This document shows, piece by piece, positions 28,101 through 34,931 of a stretch of DNA of 64,000 nucleotides (its first letter is position 1; every line of letters starts with the position of its first letter). The translations under genes were made by a program, and so were the position numbers. The stretch is taken from contig JACMZG010000008.1 in assembly GCA_018340805.1 (NCBI GenBank), forward strand, positions 53,397,904 through 53,461,903. The letters run 5' to 3'. The notes under the pieces are model-generated. The model did not search any database, was not told where the DNA came from, and saw only the letters and a list, made by a program, of their open reading frames with translations. Source of the stretch: Microvelia longipes. Taxonomy: Eukaryota; Arthropoda; Insecta; Hemiptera; Veliidae.

Positions 28101-31100
28101 TGGAGAGGATAATATTTATAAATTGTCGGTTGAACATTGATAAGAACCTGAACACCTTCGATTAATAATATAATAAATAAGTATTAAAAAACGTGATGGA
28201 ATAAAACAGTTGACAGTTTGACAAAGCCACATTTCAATCTTAGCAGATCATCATCAGGTTTGTATTTGACTAACAAAACTAGACTAACAAATTTCAGTCA
28301 GCTAAACCTCTAGACAAAACTGTAACCGTTGTCTCCTGACTCTTTTCTTCGCTGCTCGCCGGAACTAATGATCTGTTAAAGTTGAAAGCTGGCTATGTCA
28401 AATATATATCATTAGTGAAGGTATACACATGTACCAAATGGACATGTGTGTGTTACTCAATTGGACTACTTTCCGAATTTTAAAATTTTCAAAAAAAAAA
28501 TATAGCCAAGTCATTGGATAAAAATTGAACTTATATTTGACTACATGCGTGGAAAATCTCAAATCGTTAATAACAGTTTGCTGACTTTAATTATCTGGGG
28601 AAATGACGTCATAAAAATTATTTTCAGGACATCACAACTACACTTCAAGACTAAGGCCCGTATTCAGAATCATTTTAAAAAAATCACTCCTAGGTTGTTT
28701 CCCTAGCTTCTCCTAGGTTGTTCTAGTTTCTCTGGCCTAGCGGTATTCAGAATCAGTTTTTGGAAATCTCTCTAGGTTGTCCTAAGGTTGTTCCTAGCTT
28801 CTTCCTAGGCCTTCTCCTAGCTTTTAAAAAACAACCCTAGGAATGATTTTACGTAAATTTATTCGTGCTAAACGTTAATATAACAAAAATAGAATAAAAA
28901 TTACTTTAGAGTTAATTATAACTTAATTTTATTATTTACTTTACAATAATTTGAACCTTAATTTTACGTAAACAGACATTTTGACAACTAGCGCCTACCT
29001 AGTAGAGAACTGTAAAACTAATAATATTGAGATAATTCTAAAAATAAACAAATGATGTGTAAACAAACCTGGCACAGAATAAACTCCCTTAAAATACGTA
29101 AATTTGTAATGACAACAAACTTATTTATAGTTGCAATTATTTTAAAGTATATCTAATGTGAAAGTGGTGACCTTGACCCAGTTGAAGGTTTTGAGACTAG
29201 AGATGATTTGCATTTTATTTTCACTTATGAAGAAATCATTATATGTCATTAATGTACCTATTTAAATGTTTTACGATAACATAGTTGTGATAATAAAAAC
29301 AGGTTAAACTTTTCGTAGAGTGTATGGGTGCCACATTTTTTGAATTGTAAGTTTATAGAGAAATTATTATACTACTTGACATAAATAAATCATCATATTA
29401 TAGGGTTGTATAAACCCTACAGTTGGTACTTCCATTTTTCACACTGATCTATAAAGTCATATCACGTAAAGTCAAATTAGTTTACGTAGCAATTAGTTCG
29501 TTTTAGGCGTTTTAAAAGCGGTTGATATTGTGAACAGTTTAAAAAACACACAAAACAAACAAAATGTATAATATACTTTTCAGTCTTGTTTGTCTAACTT
29601 CTATAAGTTAGCCAATTTGCCCGTAATTATTTAGTTTAGTTTAGACCTTTCCAGTAATTATTATATACTCAATAAAATATTACTCAGCACTAGTATTATT
29701 TTATTTATTTTCTATAAGGTTTCATCAGTTTATGATACTTCCATTTATAATATTTGATAGCATTTATTGCAAGGTTAGCAATCAAGAAGGCGGTCGCTCA
29801 AAACGGGATTTTCAAAACAGTTAACAGCTCTACTTCATTCTAGATGGGAATATACAACACTACCACGTTAAGGCAGAGTTTTGAATCCCACATTTTAATG
29901 GGAGATACATCAATAAGTATAATGTTTACTCTACCAACATAATGTAAAATGCTTACTATCCCGTTATGATTGTTACTTAGCTGATCTTTCTAATCAAATC
30001 AGCATTAAACATCTCAGAGTTCATACGTTGTGAACGTAGAGATCACGATTTTCTTTACGTCGTGAACTGTGTGTATTTTTTATAGTATTCATAAGCCTAT
30101 TGCTTAGGGAAAAACATTTGTTATAGCTTAACAAAAAATTAAAAAATGTAAATGGAATGTAAAAAATTTGCTTCGGGTATATAATCGACCATATCAAATA
30201 TATAAATACGTCACGGAAGTTACGTTTTGTTGCAGAACGTTTCTTTGTTTACATAATAAAGCAATGCTATTGGTCACTTTAGGATCACAAAAAATAAATA
30301 ATAGGATCCTTTGTTTTATTTTGTTTTGATATGAGCCAATATGTATATTGTGACGTCACACTTTCGCGACGATTAACATAGTGCTCATGAAGAAGATATA
30401 CAGGGTAGTGCATTTCACCCTGCACTGGTGCATTTCACCAATACATCACTTTGATTAACTCAGCTTCGTATGGAGCTATCGCGATAAAATTCGTTACAAC
30501 CCCACTAAGTTGACAACTGGAAGTTTGAATACCCAATTATTATGTTATTAATCGTCTGATATGTATGGTCATCATATTACCAATATGTGATTTTTTACAG
30601 TAACTTTAGATTATATTGGAGCAAACCTTTGGGTCATATTCTGAACATTTGATACTAATAAAATGAATTCCCGGTAATTTTTTTGTAATTTCTCGGGGGT
30701 GGTACCCCAAAATTTATTAGGGGACACGTCCAAAAAAACATTTTTTACTGGCGCAAAATCCGTTTTAGGTCAAAAGAAGTTGTTTGGAGCAATAAAACAA
30801 ATTTTTGATTTTTTTGGGGGCAACACCCCCAAAATTTATAAGGGGGAGCCAACCAAAAAAAAAAAATTTAATGGCTCAAAATCCGTTTCAGGTCAATAGA
30901 ATTTGTTTGGAGCCATAAAACAAATTTTTGATTTTTTTGGCACCCCCAAAATTTATAAGGGGTAACGACCAAAAAATTTTTTTTTATTGCCTCAAAATCC
31001 GTTTCAGGTCAAAAGAAGTTGTTTGGAGCAATAAAAAAATTAAACTTTTTGGGGGCAGCACCCCAAAATGTATAAGGGGAGCCGACCAAAAAATTGTTTT

Positions 31101-34100
31101 TATTAGCTCGAAATCCGTTTTTAGGTCAAAAGAAGTTGTTTGGAGCAATAAAAAAAATTTGACTTTTTTGGGTCAGCACCCCAAAATTTATAAGGGGGTG
31201 ACAACAAAAAATTTTTCGCCCTGAACCACTCTTGTTTACCCAAAACGGATTTTAAGCTCAAAAACAAATATTAAAATAGAACAAAAATGACTAGAGACAA
31301 TCTAGGGACGATTTAAGGTACCTCTCTACCTACCTTGGATCTTCCTAGGTTGTTCCTAGCTTTTCCTAGCCTTTTCCTAGAATTTAAGGTGCAAGTTAGG
31401 AAAAGCAGGAGAAACCTAGGAGAGATCTCTTCCTAGCCCTAGGGACGGTTAAAAATGTTCTAAAATGGACACTAAAGCTAGGAAGAAGCTAGGAAAAAGC
31501 TAGGAAAACTAGGAACAACCTAGGAAGACCTAGGAAGATTTTTTTTGAAACTTTTAATCATTCTGAATACGGGCCTAATTGTTGTATCAAGTTTAAACTC
31601 TCTTGCATATATACGCTGGGAGCTACGATGAATACGTACACATACAGACAGACAGCTTTGTGAAAACCACTTAGGAGGCTTTAGAAACAAACACATGAAA
31701 CGGATAATTCTGGTTTCACCCCGGATTCGGATTTGTTTGCAAACACAATACTTTTCTTATATACCAACGGTATAAATGAGGAAAGTAAAAATAACAGTAA
31801 TTTATATAGTAGAGCGTTTACAATGTAAAACAAAACACAAGCAACGAACCGATGATTGATTCTTTGCTATGTTCTAAGCGCACAAGCAATGCTAAACAAG
31901 TAAACTACACACAATGCTCATAGCTGTCTAATTCTCTTGTAGGGAGTAGTTCTATGCATTATAATAATGATTAAATTATATTGTTCTATGCATATAATAA
32001 TTTGCTAAAATTATTGTTTATTGAAGTCTATTGTTAATTTTTAAAATACTTATTAAGAATTTTTTCTTTAAAAGCAAACAAAAAATACCGAATTAAATAA
32101 TAGCTATACTGATATTGTAGCATTAAATAACGCTATAGCACAAATCTAAAGAGCATAGCCGCTAATTATGTCACTAAGCTAAGTCTTAGATAATTCCATA
32201 GGTTAAATATAATATATAGAGTTTTAGTACAATTATAGGAAAAAACAATTAAATCAGAACCATTTTGGACTAATTTGTTTTAATAAGAGAAAGTAAAATT
32301 TATGAAATTGAAGTATTGCCAAGAAATAAACATATAAGTTCATCCTGTACGACACAGTTAGCTAAGTTAACACAAAAACTAAACAGAAATATTAATTTTG
32401 GAAGTTGTAGTGAAATAAATTTGAATAAAGCAAAGATCTGTAATTTTCAAGATAGTTGACGCCCACTGACTAGATGGAATGAGTGTCAACAAATAGAAGG
32501 CTTGTACTTGTACTGCCTTTTTGAGAGCACCAATTTTAATTATGAAAGTGCTTAAATCATCGTGAAAGTAAAAAGAAACACAAGTTTACAAAAGGAAAAT
32601 AAACAGGAGGGTTCTATAGCATTGCTTTTAGGACAAGCACATAACTCGATAGTAAAAAGGAAACGATATAATCATATAATGCCAACTATTCATGTGTTGC
32701 AAAACTCGGTAGTATAAAATGATATAGTTAAAAAGGCCTATATAAAGCAAATTATATAAGAATTATTACATCTAAACCCAGCTAAATAATAAAAACATTT
32801 AAACATTCCTAATCTTTGATAAGTGCAACTTATCACTTTTAATAATAATAAGTAAACAAGAAATGTGTAACGTCTAAATACCAAACAAAAGACAAATAAC
32901 GTACGGATAGAATATTGAACTTTTAATTAAAAATATTTATCCGTTTGAGAGATAGCGTGTTTACAAGATTTGACTAGAAATAAAAATACAGACACACACA
33001 CAACGAAAGTTTTCCAAAACGGATGGTCTGAGGCCTATCTCATAGACGATTGTTTTCCAAACGAAATTTGCTAAAAAATTATCAAAGCTTTCATATCATA
33101 GCAGTTAAAATTATACAATCAAATATTATAAAAGAGTCCCTCATAACAAATTTAAGTCTCAGATATATTTGATTCTTTTTGGGCTTATAACATTCCAATG
33201 TATCAACAATGCAAGACGGCTGTTGTTTTGAGACACTATGTTAGAAAATCTACTTAGTTCTTCCTCTCATAGGACTTGATTTTTTAACTAAGTTTAATCT
33301 AATTCAGAGCCGCCTCCGTGGTAAAATATATTAATTAATAATTAAGGGGGCCTTTGTTGAAAAAATTGGCTACCACATAAATACTGCTTAAATTAAAAAT
33401 TGCAATTAATAAGACATAAAAAAATAATAGTTCGTTAAAAAAGCTTAGGTAACAGTTATTGATAAAAATAAGAATTCCATGGCGATTGCTCAAATAATCA
33501 AATTAGGTTTCTGGAATATGTTTCATAGGTCAATATTTAAACCTCGTCACAAAAAGTTGTCACGCTAAACCTCTGCAAAGTGTAAAGCATATTAAACGCG
33601 AAGTTCTTATAATACGTAACATTCATAAACTGATTGCAGTTCATCACAAAATTATCTCCATAAAGGTTATACCACTAGGTTTTATAATAGAATATTATCG
33701 AATAAGGTGCCATGTTTTAAAATAAGGCAATAAAACAACCTGTTACGAATAAGCCTGACACGATGAACTAATGCTTTGATATTTAAATATGAAGCCTGCC
33801 AGGCCTTAATGAAACTGTCATAGGCACTCGCGTCAACCTGTATATGATGACAAGAGATTTAGCTATTATCTTGGATAAACAATGTTATCTTGGAAAAATT
33901 ACATTAGTTTAAAAAGTTGCCTCAAAAGATTATATAAGCGTATAACTTATAACCGCTTTTTAAATGTGGTTTTAGAAAAATAAATAGAATAGAGTAGATG
34001 TGAGATAAAGGAGTTGCTAATGGTAACCAAAATCTCTCATTCCATCAGTTTCAAGTACAAAACATACCTCCTCTCCCTCGACAATCGGAAATGGTACAAG

Positions 34101-34931
34101 AGAAAAGAGAGTTTAAAGCGACACAGCAAACATGTTGCGCTTAATCCCATTATATGGTAGAGAAGTTTTCGTTATTTGCCAAGGGGAGAGAGGCTGGGTT
34201 AATTTATCAGGAAATACCGACTACACACTCGCAGGACCCATTTCCACGCCACACACCCGCCACTAAAATTTCCCACAGGATTGGGGAAAGTGTAAAACAC
34301 AGAGCTAGAAACATGTTATTAAATGTATCTCATATGTCATTAAAGATGTATCTTTCAAACGGTTCCCCAGTTTCCAATTATTTGCCAACAGTCCTCTCAG
34401 TTAAACAGTACTTTACAGCAATCCCGATAACCGAACTGATACGCTTATTTGAAAAAGTTACTAATAGAGGAATAAAACTGTCATTTTATTCCTAAGTTCT
34501 ACCAATAAAACATGATTAACAATAATGACTATAAAGGTTTCAGATTTCAGAATCAAATTTAATTTTTAACGGTTTTAAAACTAATAAAATATACAATAAT
34601 AAAGTTAAAACCTCTAGATCGGTAATTACCTGTTTTTAAATTGAGTAAGCCAAGTAATTAAGGCGGACTAACTTATGAGGCAGTGGCGTCAAGCCTAACA
34701 TTTTTTATACATCTATTGTTGGTTAAAGACAATTTTTATTTACATGCAATATATATACAATAATATTTTAAAAGTATATATACAAACATACCTATAGATA
34801 GGAGGGCTGAGGTAGTGAAGGTAATAAAATATCATTAGAACTACAATTGATGTAAGAGCTAAGGCGGCACGTTTCAGAGACAGAAGAGGTTGATAGTGCC
34901 GGAGGCGGCGATAAGGCGGCAGTGACGTCAT
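682..34931 (-). CDS. sfl: Heparan sulfate N-deacetylase/N-sulfotransferase (sulfateless), 5' two-fifths of the coding region, six exons
   Basis: This gene encodes the Golgi type II membrane enzyme that removes acetyl groups from GlcNAc in nascent heparan sulfate and N-sulfates the freed amines, the first modification step of heparan sulfate maturation. In flies it is needed for FGF, Wnt and Hedgehog signalling. The coding segments are 34931-34792, 12921-12733, 4590-4338, 3361-3137, 1633-1430 and 808-682. Split codons join correctly: AG+T gives Ser47 and AA+A gives Lys110. They read as 379 continuous residues: a short basic tail, a membrane anchor at about 22-41, a stem, then the N-deacetylase domain. 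Family landmarks include [52 protein letters not shown] and NLGFSGKY. Vertebrate NDSTs are roughly 870-880 residues, so the rest of the deacetylase domain and the sulfotransferase domain lie outside the left edge. No frameshift or stop was seen in the exons. Confidence 0.96.
1020..1330. repeat. GC-richer block inside sfl intron 5
   Basis: About 300 bases here stand out from the flanks by their GC content, for example around GGTCTAGCCAGC and GATGGCCCAGGG. There is no splice-compatible NDST coding sequence, and the reverse frame open here does not resemble a known protein. It may be an old repeat insertion; the family is not recognised. Confidence 0.3.
1430..1633 (-). CDS. sfl: sfl coding exon 5: N-deacetylase core with DIDD motif
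   Basis: This exon has 204 bases, exactly 68 codons (residues 270-337). The acceptor is TTGTTTCAG ending at 1634. The donor is GTGAGTTG starting at 1429. It carries the best conserved block of the deacetylase domain: [50 protein letters not shown]. The acidic cluster (Asp318, Asp320 and Asp321 in this reading) corresponds to the metal-binding carboxylates reported for human NDST1; that assignment is from memory, not from sequence. All key acidic residues are intact, so the exon looks functional. Confidence 0.99.
1655..1895 (-). repeat. Fragment of the 5S-module repeat family
   Basis: The block from CATGCATGCCAAATTTCATA through GTACCAAGTTTCAACTCTCT to the ACAGACACACTGACACAG tract matches the non-5S half of the dispersed family (compare 19330-19440 and 43550-43640). 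It begins only about 20 bases from exon 5, in intron 4. The 5S-like module is absent. Confidence 0.7.
2245..2440. repeat. Degenerate relative of the hAT MITE at 45.7 kb
   Basis: Bases about 2275-2375 align in reverse complement with the interior of the element at 45730-45945. Shared strings include ATAATAGCATTAAAG and TTATAATATTTTG, then TAGCTC.CGG...CTCTAAAATC. Terminal repeats are not clear. A palindrome centred on GGTCCATGGACC lies at about 2395-2420. Confidence 0.55.
2641..2964. mobile_element. MITE with about 45-bp terminal inverted repeats (sfl intron 4)
   Basis: The left end reads TTAATAGCTGCTTTGTGGAG and continues to GTAAGTAGTC. The right end is its reverse complement with about two mismatches in 45. 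No open frame lies inside, so it is non-autonomous. The subterminal AGTAGTC..TCTCCACTAAA sequence is shared with the element at 26350-26631, so the two are one family. Confidence 0.8.
3137..3361 (-). CDS. sfl: sfl coding exon 4: N-deacetylase domain
   Basis: This exon has 225 bases, exactly 75 codons (residues 195-269), phase 0 at both ends. The acceptor is AAACTTAG ending at 3362. The donor is GTAATAAAAG starting at 3136. It contains [20 protein letters not shown] and [11 protein letters not shown], then SNHSTYEP, all typical of NDST. The NHS near residue 229 is a likely N-glycosylation sequon. A polar, Asn/Gln/Glu-rich stretch of about 25 residues follows ([19 protein letters not shown]). 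The corresponding part of the family is also variable, so it is probably a surface loop. The exon ends with PLPTVVQ, joining directly to the [10 protein letters not shown] block of exon 5. Confidence 0.97.
3362..4337. other. sfl intron 3
   Basis: The intron has 976 bases. Most is AT-rich. Bases about 3865-4120 are more complex and could be an old repeat, but I find no partner copy in this window and no coding frame. Confidence 0.5.
4338..4590 (-). CDS. sfl: sfl coding exon 3: N-deacetylase domain
   Basis: This exon has 253 bases: one base completing Lys110, then 84 codons (residues 111-194), ending in a complete AAG. The acceptor is TTTGTTTCAG ending at 4591. The donor is GTAATAT starting at 4337. 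The translation carries [54 protein letters not shown] and [10 protein letters not shown]. These are diagnostic NDST deacetylase-domain blocks shared by insects and vertebrates. The branch and pyrimidine region sits 77 bases from a strong hairpin (4668-4731) described separately. Confidence 0.98.
4668..4731. repeat. Near-perfect 30-bp-arm hairpin upstream of the exon 3 acceptor
   Basis: Arms 4668-4697 and 4702-4731 are complementary at 28 of 30 positions with a 4-base loop (TTAT). In the sfl transcript it lies about 77-140 bases before the intron 2 3' splice site. It could be a palindromic MITE remnant, a template-switch palindrome, or a structure affecting splicing. Confidence 0.85.
4740..9750. 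other. sfl intron 2, left part
   Basis: This is mostly simple AT-rich sequence. Small items are a (GA)n run at about 6487-6500 followed by a short palindrome (AGTGAGC..GCTCACT), and a GC-richer block at 8370-8460 with hAT-like ends (see separate entry). I see no exon or RNA gene. Confidence 0.5.
8370..8460. mobile_element. Possible short hAT-like remnant
   Basis: AGGAGGGGTGGGGAACCC at the left and GTTAAGAACCAGCGCCT at the right form a loose inverted pair of the type seen at ends of many insect hAT MITEs. The match is imperfect and no 8-bp duplication is clear. Confidence 0.3.
9751..9932 (+). repeat. tRNA-related SINE-like repeat, copy 1
   Basis: Bases 9817-9827, GGTTTGAATCC, fit a Pol III B box (GGTTCGANTCC) and sit in a T-arm-like context, CCAGGGTTTGAATCCTGG. 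A degenerate A-box-like stretch lies about 35-50 bases upstream. The following body (TTTCACTTGCTTTGGCAG, then ACATAGTGA) recurs at 12539-12640. This supports a tRNA-derived SINE rather than a tRNA gene, because no full cloverleaf can be folded by eye. Confidence 0.55.
9933..12535. other. sfl intron 2, middle part
   Basis: This is AT-rich sequence with a short hairpin at about 10463-10485 (CCCTTTAACT..AGTTAAAGGG). There are no recognisable genes. Open frames here are short and have no family resemblance. Confidence 0.5.
12536..12640 (+). repeat. SINE-like repeat, copy 2 (body only)
   Basis: It shares the body of copy 1: TTTCACTTGCTTTGGCAG, ACATAGTGA, then GTGTTTTA.C, GAGGGAGTTA, CCCT and GTTG. 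The tRNA-like head is diverged or replaced (AGCTGGTTCAGGCTGTTTGG lies in its place). It ends about 90 bases from the exon 2 donor. Confidence 0.5.
12733..12921 (-). CDS. sfl: sfl coding exon 2: stem and start of the N-deacetylase domain
   Basis: This exon has 189 bases: one base completing Ser47, 62 codons (residues 48-109), and two bases of Lys110. The acceptor is TTACTGTTACAG ending at 12922. The donor is GTAAGT starting at 12732. The first half is a variable, polar luminal stem with a possible NHS glycosylation sequon near residue 72. The second half, from [18 protein letters not shown] through [12 protein letters not shown], is the conserved opening of the heparan sulfate N-deacetylase domain and is close to the fly protein. 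Its first codons, CTA ATG AGG, contain an internal ATG that is not a plausible start, because the exon joins in phase to exon 1. Confidence 0.96.
13568..14252. mobile_element. Non-autonomous hAT-type element with 8-bp target duplication
   Basis: The element starts CAGAAGCAGACC and ends with the inverse of CAGGGGCAGACTGGCC. The flanks CCTCTAGG (13560-13567) and CTACTAGG (14253-14260) agree at 6 of 8 positions, the hAT duplication size. The subterminal regions are rich in AAGGCCC/GGGCCTTT words. The interior is AT-rich with no transposase frame. The open frame at 13392-13730 runs across the left boundary and is therefore not a gene. Confidence 0.75.
14261..15570. other. Intron 1 segment without recognised features
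   Basis: This is AT-rich sequence; no coding exon, RNA gene or repeat copy was recognised. Confidence 0.5.
15571..16358 (+). repeat. 5S-module repeat, near full-length copy
   Basis: This copy shows the family order. It starts with TTTCCTCATTTATACCGTAG, followed by the CCGTTCCAGGCGTTTTAAG block, the GTCTGTTACTATCGTAGCTT block, and TCATCTCATTAC. The 5S-like module is at 16141-16189 (GGATCATAAAAGTTAAGCAG). Then come two copies of a GACGAGCGAAGCGA-type word, and the end near GGGTACCCCATACC. There is no open frame, so it is non-autonomous. The module here is shortened compared with other copies. Confidence 0.8.
16359..18086. other. Intron 1 segment without recognised features
   Basis: This is AT-rich sequence with several short open frames that have no family resemblance. 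Nothing was recognised. Confidence 0.45.
18087..18467. mobile_element. MITE with about 26-bp terminal inverted repeats
   Basis: The left end AGTGCCCAGCGATGCCATAT at 18087 and the right end at 18442-18467 are inverse copies with about two mismatches in 26. Each end itself contains the small palindrome ATGCCATAT(G/A)GCAT. The interior is AT-rich and non-coding. The superfamily is not assigned, because no target duplication is clear. Confidence 0.75.
18852..19552 (-). repeat. 5S-module repeat, near full-length copy
   Basis: On the minus strand the order is as in the 15.6 kb copy. The end with ACCGG and TATAAATGAGG is at right, and the 5S-like module is at 19027-19090 (read on the minus strand as GATCATAAAAGATAAGCAGC, then GTGGTCAGTGCTGTATGGGT). 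Two GACAAGCGAA(G/A)CG words follow, and the GGGTACGGGGGGACCTC end is at 18860. Short open frames inside are incidental. Confidence 0.85.
19709..19739. repeat. Perfect 13-bp-arm palindrome
   Basis: AGTATGATATCGA (19709-19721) and its exact inverse (19727-19739) are separated by five bases. Confidence 0.9.
19790..20072 (-). repeat. Diverged fragment of the 5S-module family
   Basis: It retains the CTGACTGACAGACCACTTGG, CATCTGAAACGAATAG and GGTATATAAAAGGAAAAG segments of the family's 5' part. It has no 5S-like module. Confidence 0.55.
20200..20630 (-). repeat. Partial copy of the 5S-module family
   Basis: Family blocks are present in minus orientation: AACATGAAACTTGGCACACT, CATGCATGCCACGTTTC, CATACAGACAGATAACTTGG and GACGGTATAAATAAG. 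The copy stops before the 5S-like module. Confidence 0.7.
20983..21210. mobile_element. Foldback element (long hairpin)
   Basis: Nested inverted arms are an outer CATCAAAC.ACAAATTCCGTC pair at the two ends, and an inner arm with GGAGAGGTGA and TGTTGTCCAAAATCTCCG, whose inverse follows after a short loop near 21070. The right arm carries about 60 extra bases (GCACAGTTGATGGCGCAAG region) not found on the left. There is no gene here; the minus open frame 20928-21140 is a by-product. Confidence 0.85.
21230..21660 (+). repeat. Body of a dispersed repeat family ('AACTTCTTTTG' family), copy with GTCGAC expansion
   Basis: Landmarks shared with 51010-51400 are GTTAGTTTGTTC, GAGGCAAAGTCGA/GAAGC, AAGGTGCAT.ACAAGAT, GACGTCATTTAA and AACAACTTCTTTTG, followed by GAATTTTGAA and an AAATTTTGGG word. 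The middle part also recurs at 26980-27120 and in the tandem array at 30.7-31.2 kb. The GTCGAC arrays follow directly at the right. Confidence 0.75.
21711..22120. repeat. GTCGAC minisatellite array, block 1
   Basis: Units of about 16 bases, typically GTCGACAAATCATTCC, are repeated in both orientations. Several forward units are followed by several reverse units (GGAATGATTTGTCGAC), separated by GAACGAATCGGGTTGTTGCG-like spacers, so the array is a string of hairpins. Units start at a SalI-type palindrome. Conceptual translations in both strands give only low-complexity Arg/Cys/Asp/Ser repeats, so the open frames here are not genes. Confidence 0.95.
22281..22400. repeat. (TA)n tract between the two GTCGAC blocks
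   Basis: This is a long AT/TA dinucleotide run with short interruptions. The rest of 22125-22780 is ordinary AT-rich sequence. Confidence 0.95.
22783..23250. repeat. GTCGAC minisatellite array, block 2
   Basis: It has the same 16-base unit in both orientations as block 1, with more decayed units (missing bases in GTCGAC). The sequences just outside the two blocks are similar in inverse orientation: AAATTAGAGG..GTATCGTTCC at the left, and its counterpart near 23235-23265. This suggests one long palindromic structure from about 21.69 to 23.27 kb. Confidence 0.93.
23300..23395. repeat. Right end of the AACTTCTTTTG-family element
   Basis: CTTTACTCCCTAAAAACT, then AACAAACTTCATTTTATACA, recurs at 27233-27285 as CTTTACTCCCTAAGAACTTG. 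The GTCGAC arrays therefore lie inside this family. Confidence 0.6.
23396..24717. other. AT-rich segment without recognised features
   Basis: The sequence is A/T-run rich. No exon or repeat copy was recognised. Confidence 0.5.
24718..25055 (-). pseudogene. Broken 3' end of a non-LTR retrotransposon (LINE) reverse-transcriptase ORF
   Basis: The minus strand contains three pieces of one protein in different frames. The first is [18 protein letters not shown] (near 25010-24962). The second is [20 protein letters not shown], continuing to [17 protein letters not shown] (about 24940-24810). The third is [20 protein letters not shown] (about 24790-24730). This is the familiar C-terminal tail of LINE pol proteins (YK-Vi[22 protein letters not shown]). 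The usual YG-E-W stretch between the first and second pieces is missing. At least two frameshifts make it inactive. It is cut at its 5' side by the (TA)n/(GT)n tract starting at 25068. Confidence 0.85.
25068..25235. repeat. (TA)n then (GT)n microsatellite
   Basis: There is a pure TA run to about 25142, then GT-rich repeats to about 25195, decaying to GTGATGTGATAT. The open frame on the minus strand is low-complexity. Confidence 0.97.
25236..26349. other. Mixed intron 1 segment
   Basis: This is mostly unrecognised. Near 25785 is AACGTTTCTCAACTCTAGTG, which resembles hAT termini. Bases 26040-26110 (TTAGCGAGCGCAGCGAGTC, then GGGGATCTACGGGTTTT) look like a scrap of the 5S-module family. Confidence 0.35.
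26350..26631. mobile_element. MITE with about 33-bp terminal inverted repeats
   Basis: TAATAGGTAAATAAATAGTG, then TCTCCACTAAATT, is at the left; its inverse with two mismatches is at the right. A second inner inverted pair (GCATCCGGCCATCA and its inverse) and GATCGTT/GATCGAT words extend the fold. There is no coding content. It is related to the MITE at 2641-2964. The open frame at 26605-26880 overlaps its right end by chance. Confidence 0.85.
26960..27290. repeat. Short copy of the AACTTCTTTTG family
   Basis: AACAACTTCTTTTGGTCTGA, then GGGCTAAACAAAAATG and TTGGGGGTCCCCC, follow the family order. The segment near 27233-27285 matches the right end of the 21.2-23.4 kb copy. No minisatellite is present here. 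Confidence 0.6.
27291..28409. other. Intron 1 segment without recognised features
   Basis: Bases 27420-27500 contain a small repeated AATAGTCATC word. Otherwise nothing was recognised. Confidence 0.4.
28655..31575. mobile_element. Non-autonomous PIF/Harbinger-like element, 2.9 kb
   Basis: The ends GGCCCGTATTCAGAAT (28655) and its exact inverse (ending at 31575) are flanked by TAA at 28652-28654 and 31576-31578. A TWA duplication is typical of PIF/Harbinger. Subterminal regions of about 200 bases at each side are packed with CCTAGG and TTCCTAGCTT words in inverted arrangement, and the left side repeats the end sequence once more (CGGTATTCAGAATC near 28740). No transposase frame is visible in the interior. 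A minisatellite lies at 30695-31215. Confidence 0.75.
30695..31215 (+). repeat. Tandem array of 116-123-bp units inside the Harbinger-like element
   Basis: AAATCCGTTT(T/C)AGGTCAA starts units at about 30755, 30878, 30994 and 31110. Each unit has AGAAGTTGTTTGGAGCAATA and a CAACACCCC(C)AAAATTTATA segment. The reverse complement of the unit is the core of the dispersed AACTTCTTTTG family at 21.5, 27.0 and 51.3 kb. Open frames across it are repeat translations, not genes. Confidence 0.92.
31791..34150. other. Right part of sfl intron 1 without recognised features
   Basis: Nothing was recognised. The open frame at 34154-34495 just beyond is discussed under rejected items. Confidence 0.4.
34792..34931 (-). 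CDS. sfl: sfl coding exon 1: cytosolic tail and signal anchor
   Basis: This exon encodes residues 1-46 plus two bases of codon 47. The ATG at 34931-34929 is the first in this open frame and has a good context (GCAGCA before ATG). The frame remains open upstream only to a GTG, with a TAG just before it. The short N-terminal tail carries several Arg residues ([14 protein letters not shown]). It is followed by a hydrophobic run of about 20 residues from Ala22, rich in Leu, Ile, Val and Tyr, as expected for a type II Golgi anchor. The donor is GTATGT at 34791-34786, after TAT AG. Assignment to sfl rests on the topology, the matching phase with exon 2, strand and order, because this end of NDST proteins is poorly conserved. 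Confidence 0.88.

Larger units (their letters stand above)
28410..31790 (-). repeat. 5S-module family copy split by a transposon insertion
   Basis: The left part, 28410-28654, reads from ACTTTCCGAATTTT to CACAACTACACTTCAAGACT. The right part, 31576-31790, resumes with TTGTTGTATCAAGTTTAAAC, CTGGGAGCTACGATG and GAAACGGATAATTC, and ends near GGTATAAATGAGG. Joined across the insertion, the order equals uninterrupted copies such as 43500-43650. The 5S-like module is not present in this copy. Confidence 0.85.

Noticed and set aside
30699..31224. Two adjacent plus-strand open frames with repeated [17 protein letters not shown] segments
   Set aside because: The repeats in the protein are the 116-123-bp tandem DNA units. 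The frames shift between units and no start context or family match is seen.
34154..34495. 113-codon plus-strand open frame starting with ATG, 300 bases from sfl exon 1
   Set aside because: It has the best length and composition of the unassigned frames, but no recognisable domain. It lies antisense in sfl intron 1 and has no supporting splice or promoter signal. A transcript or orthologue would be needed.
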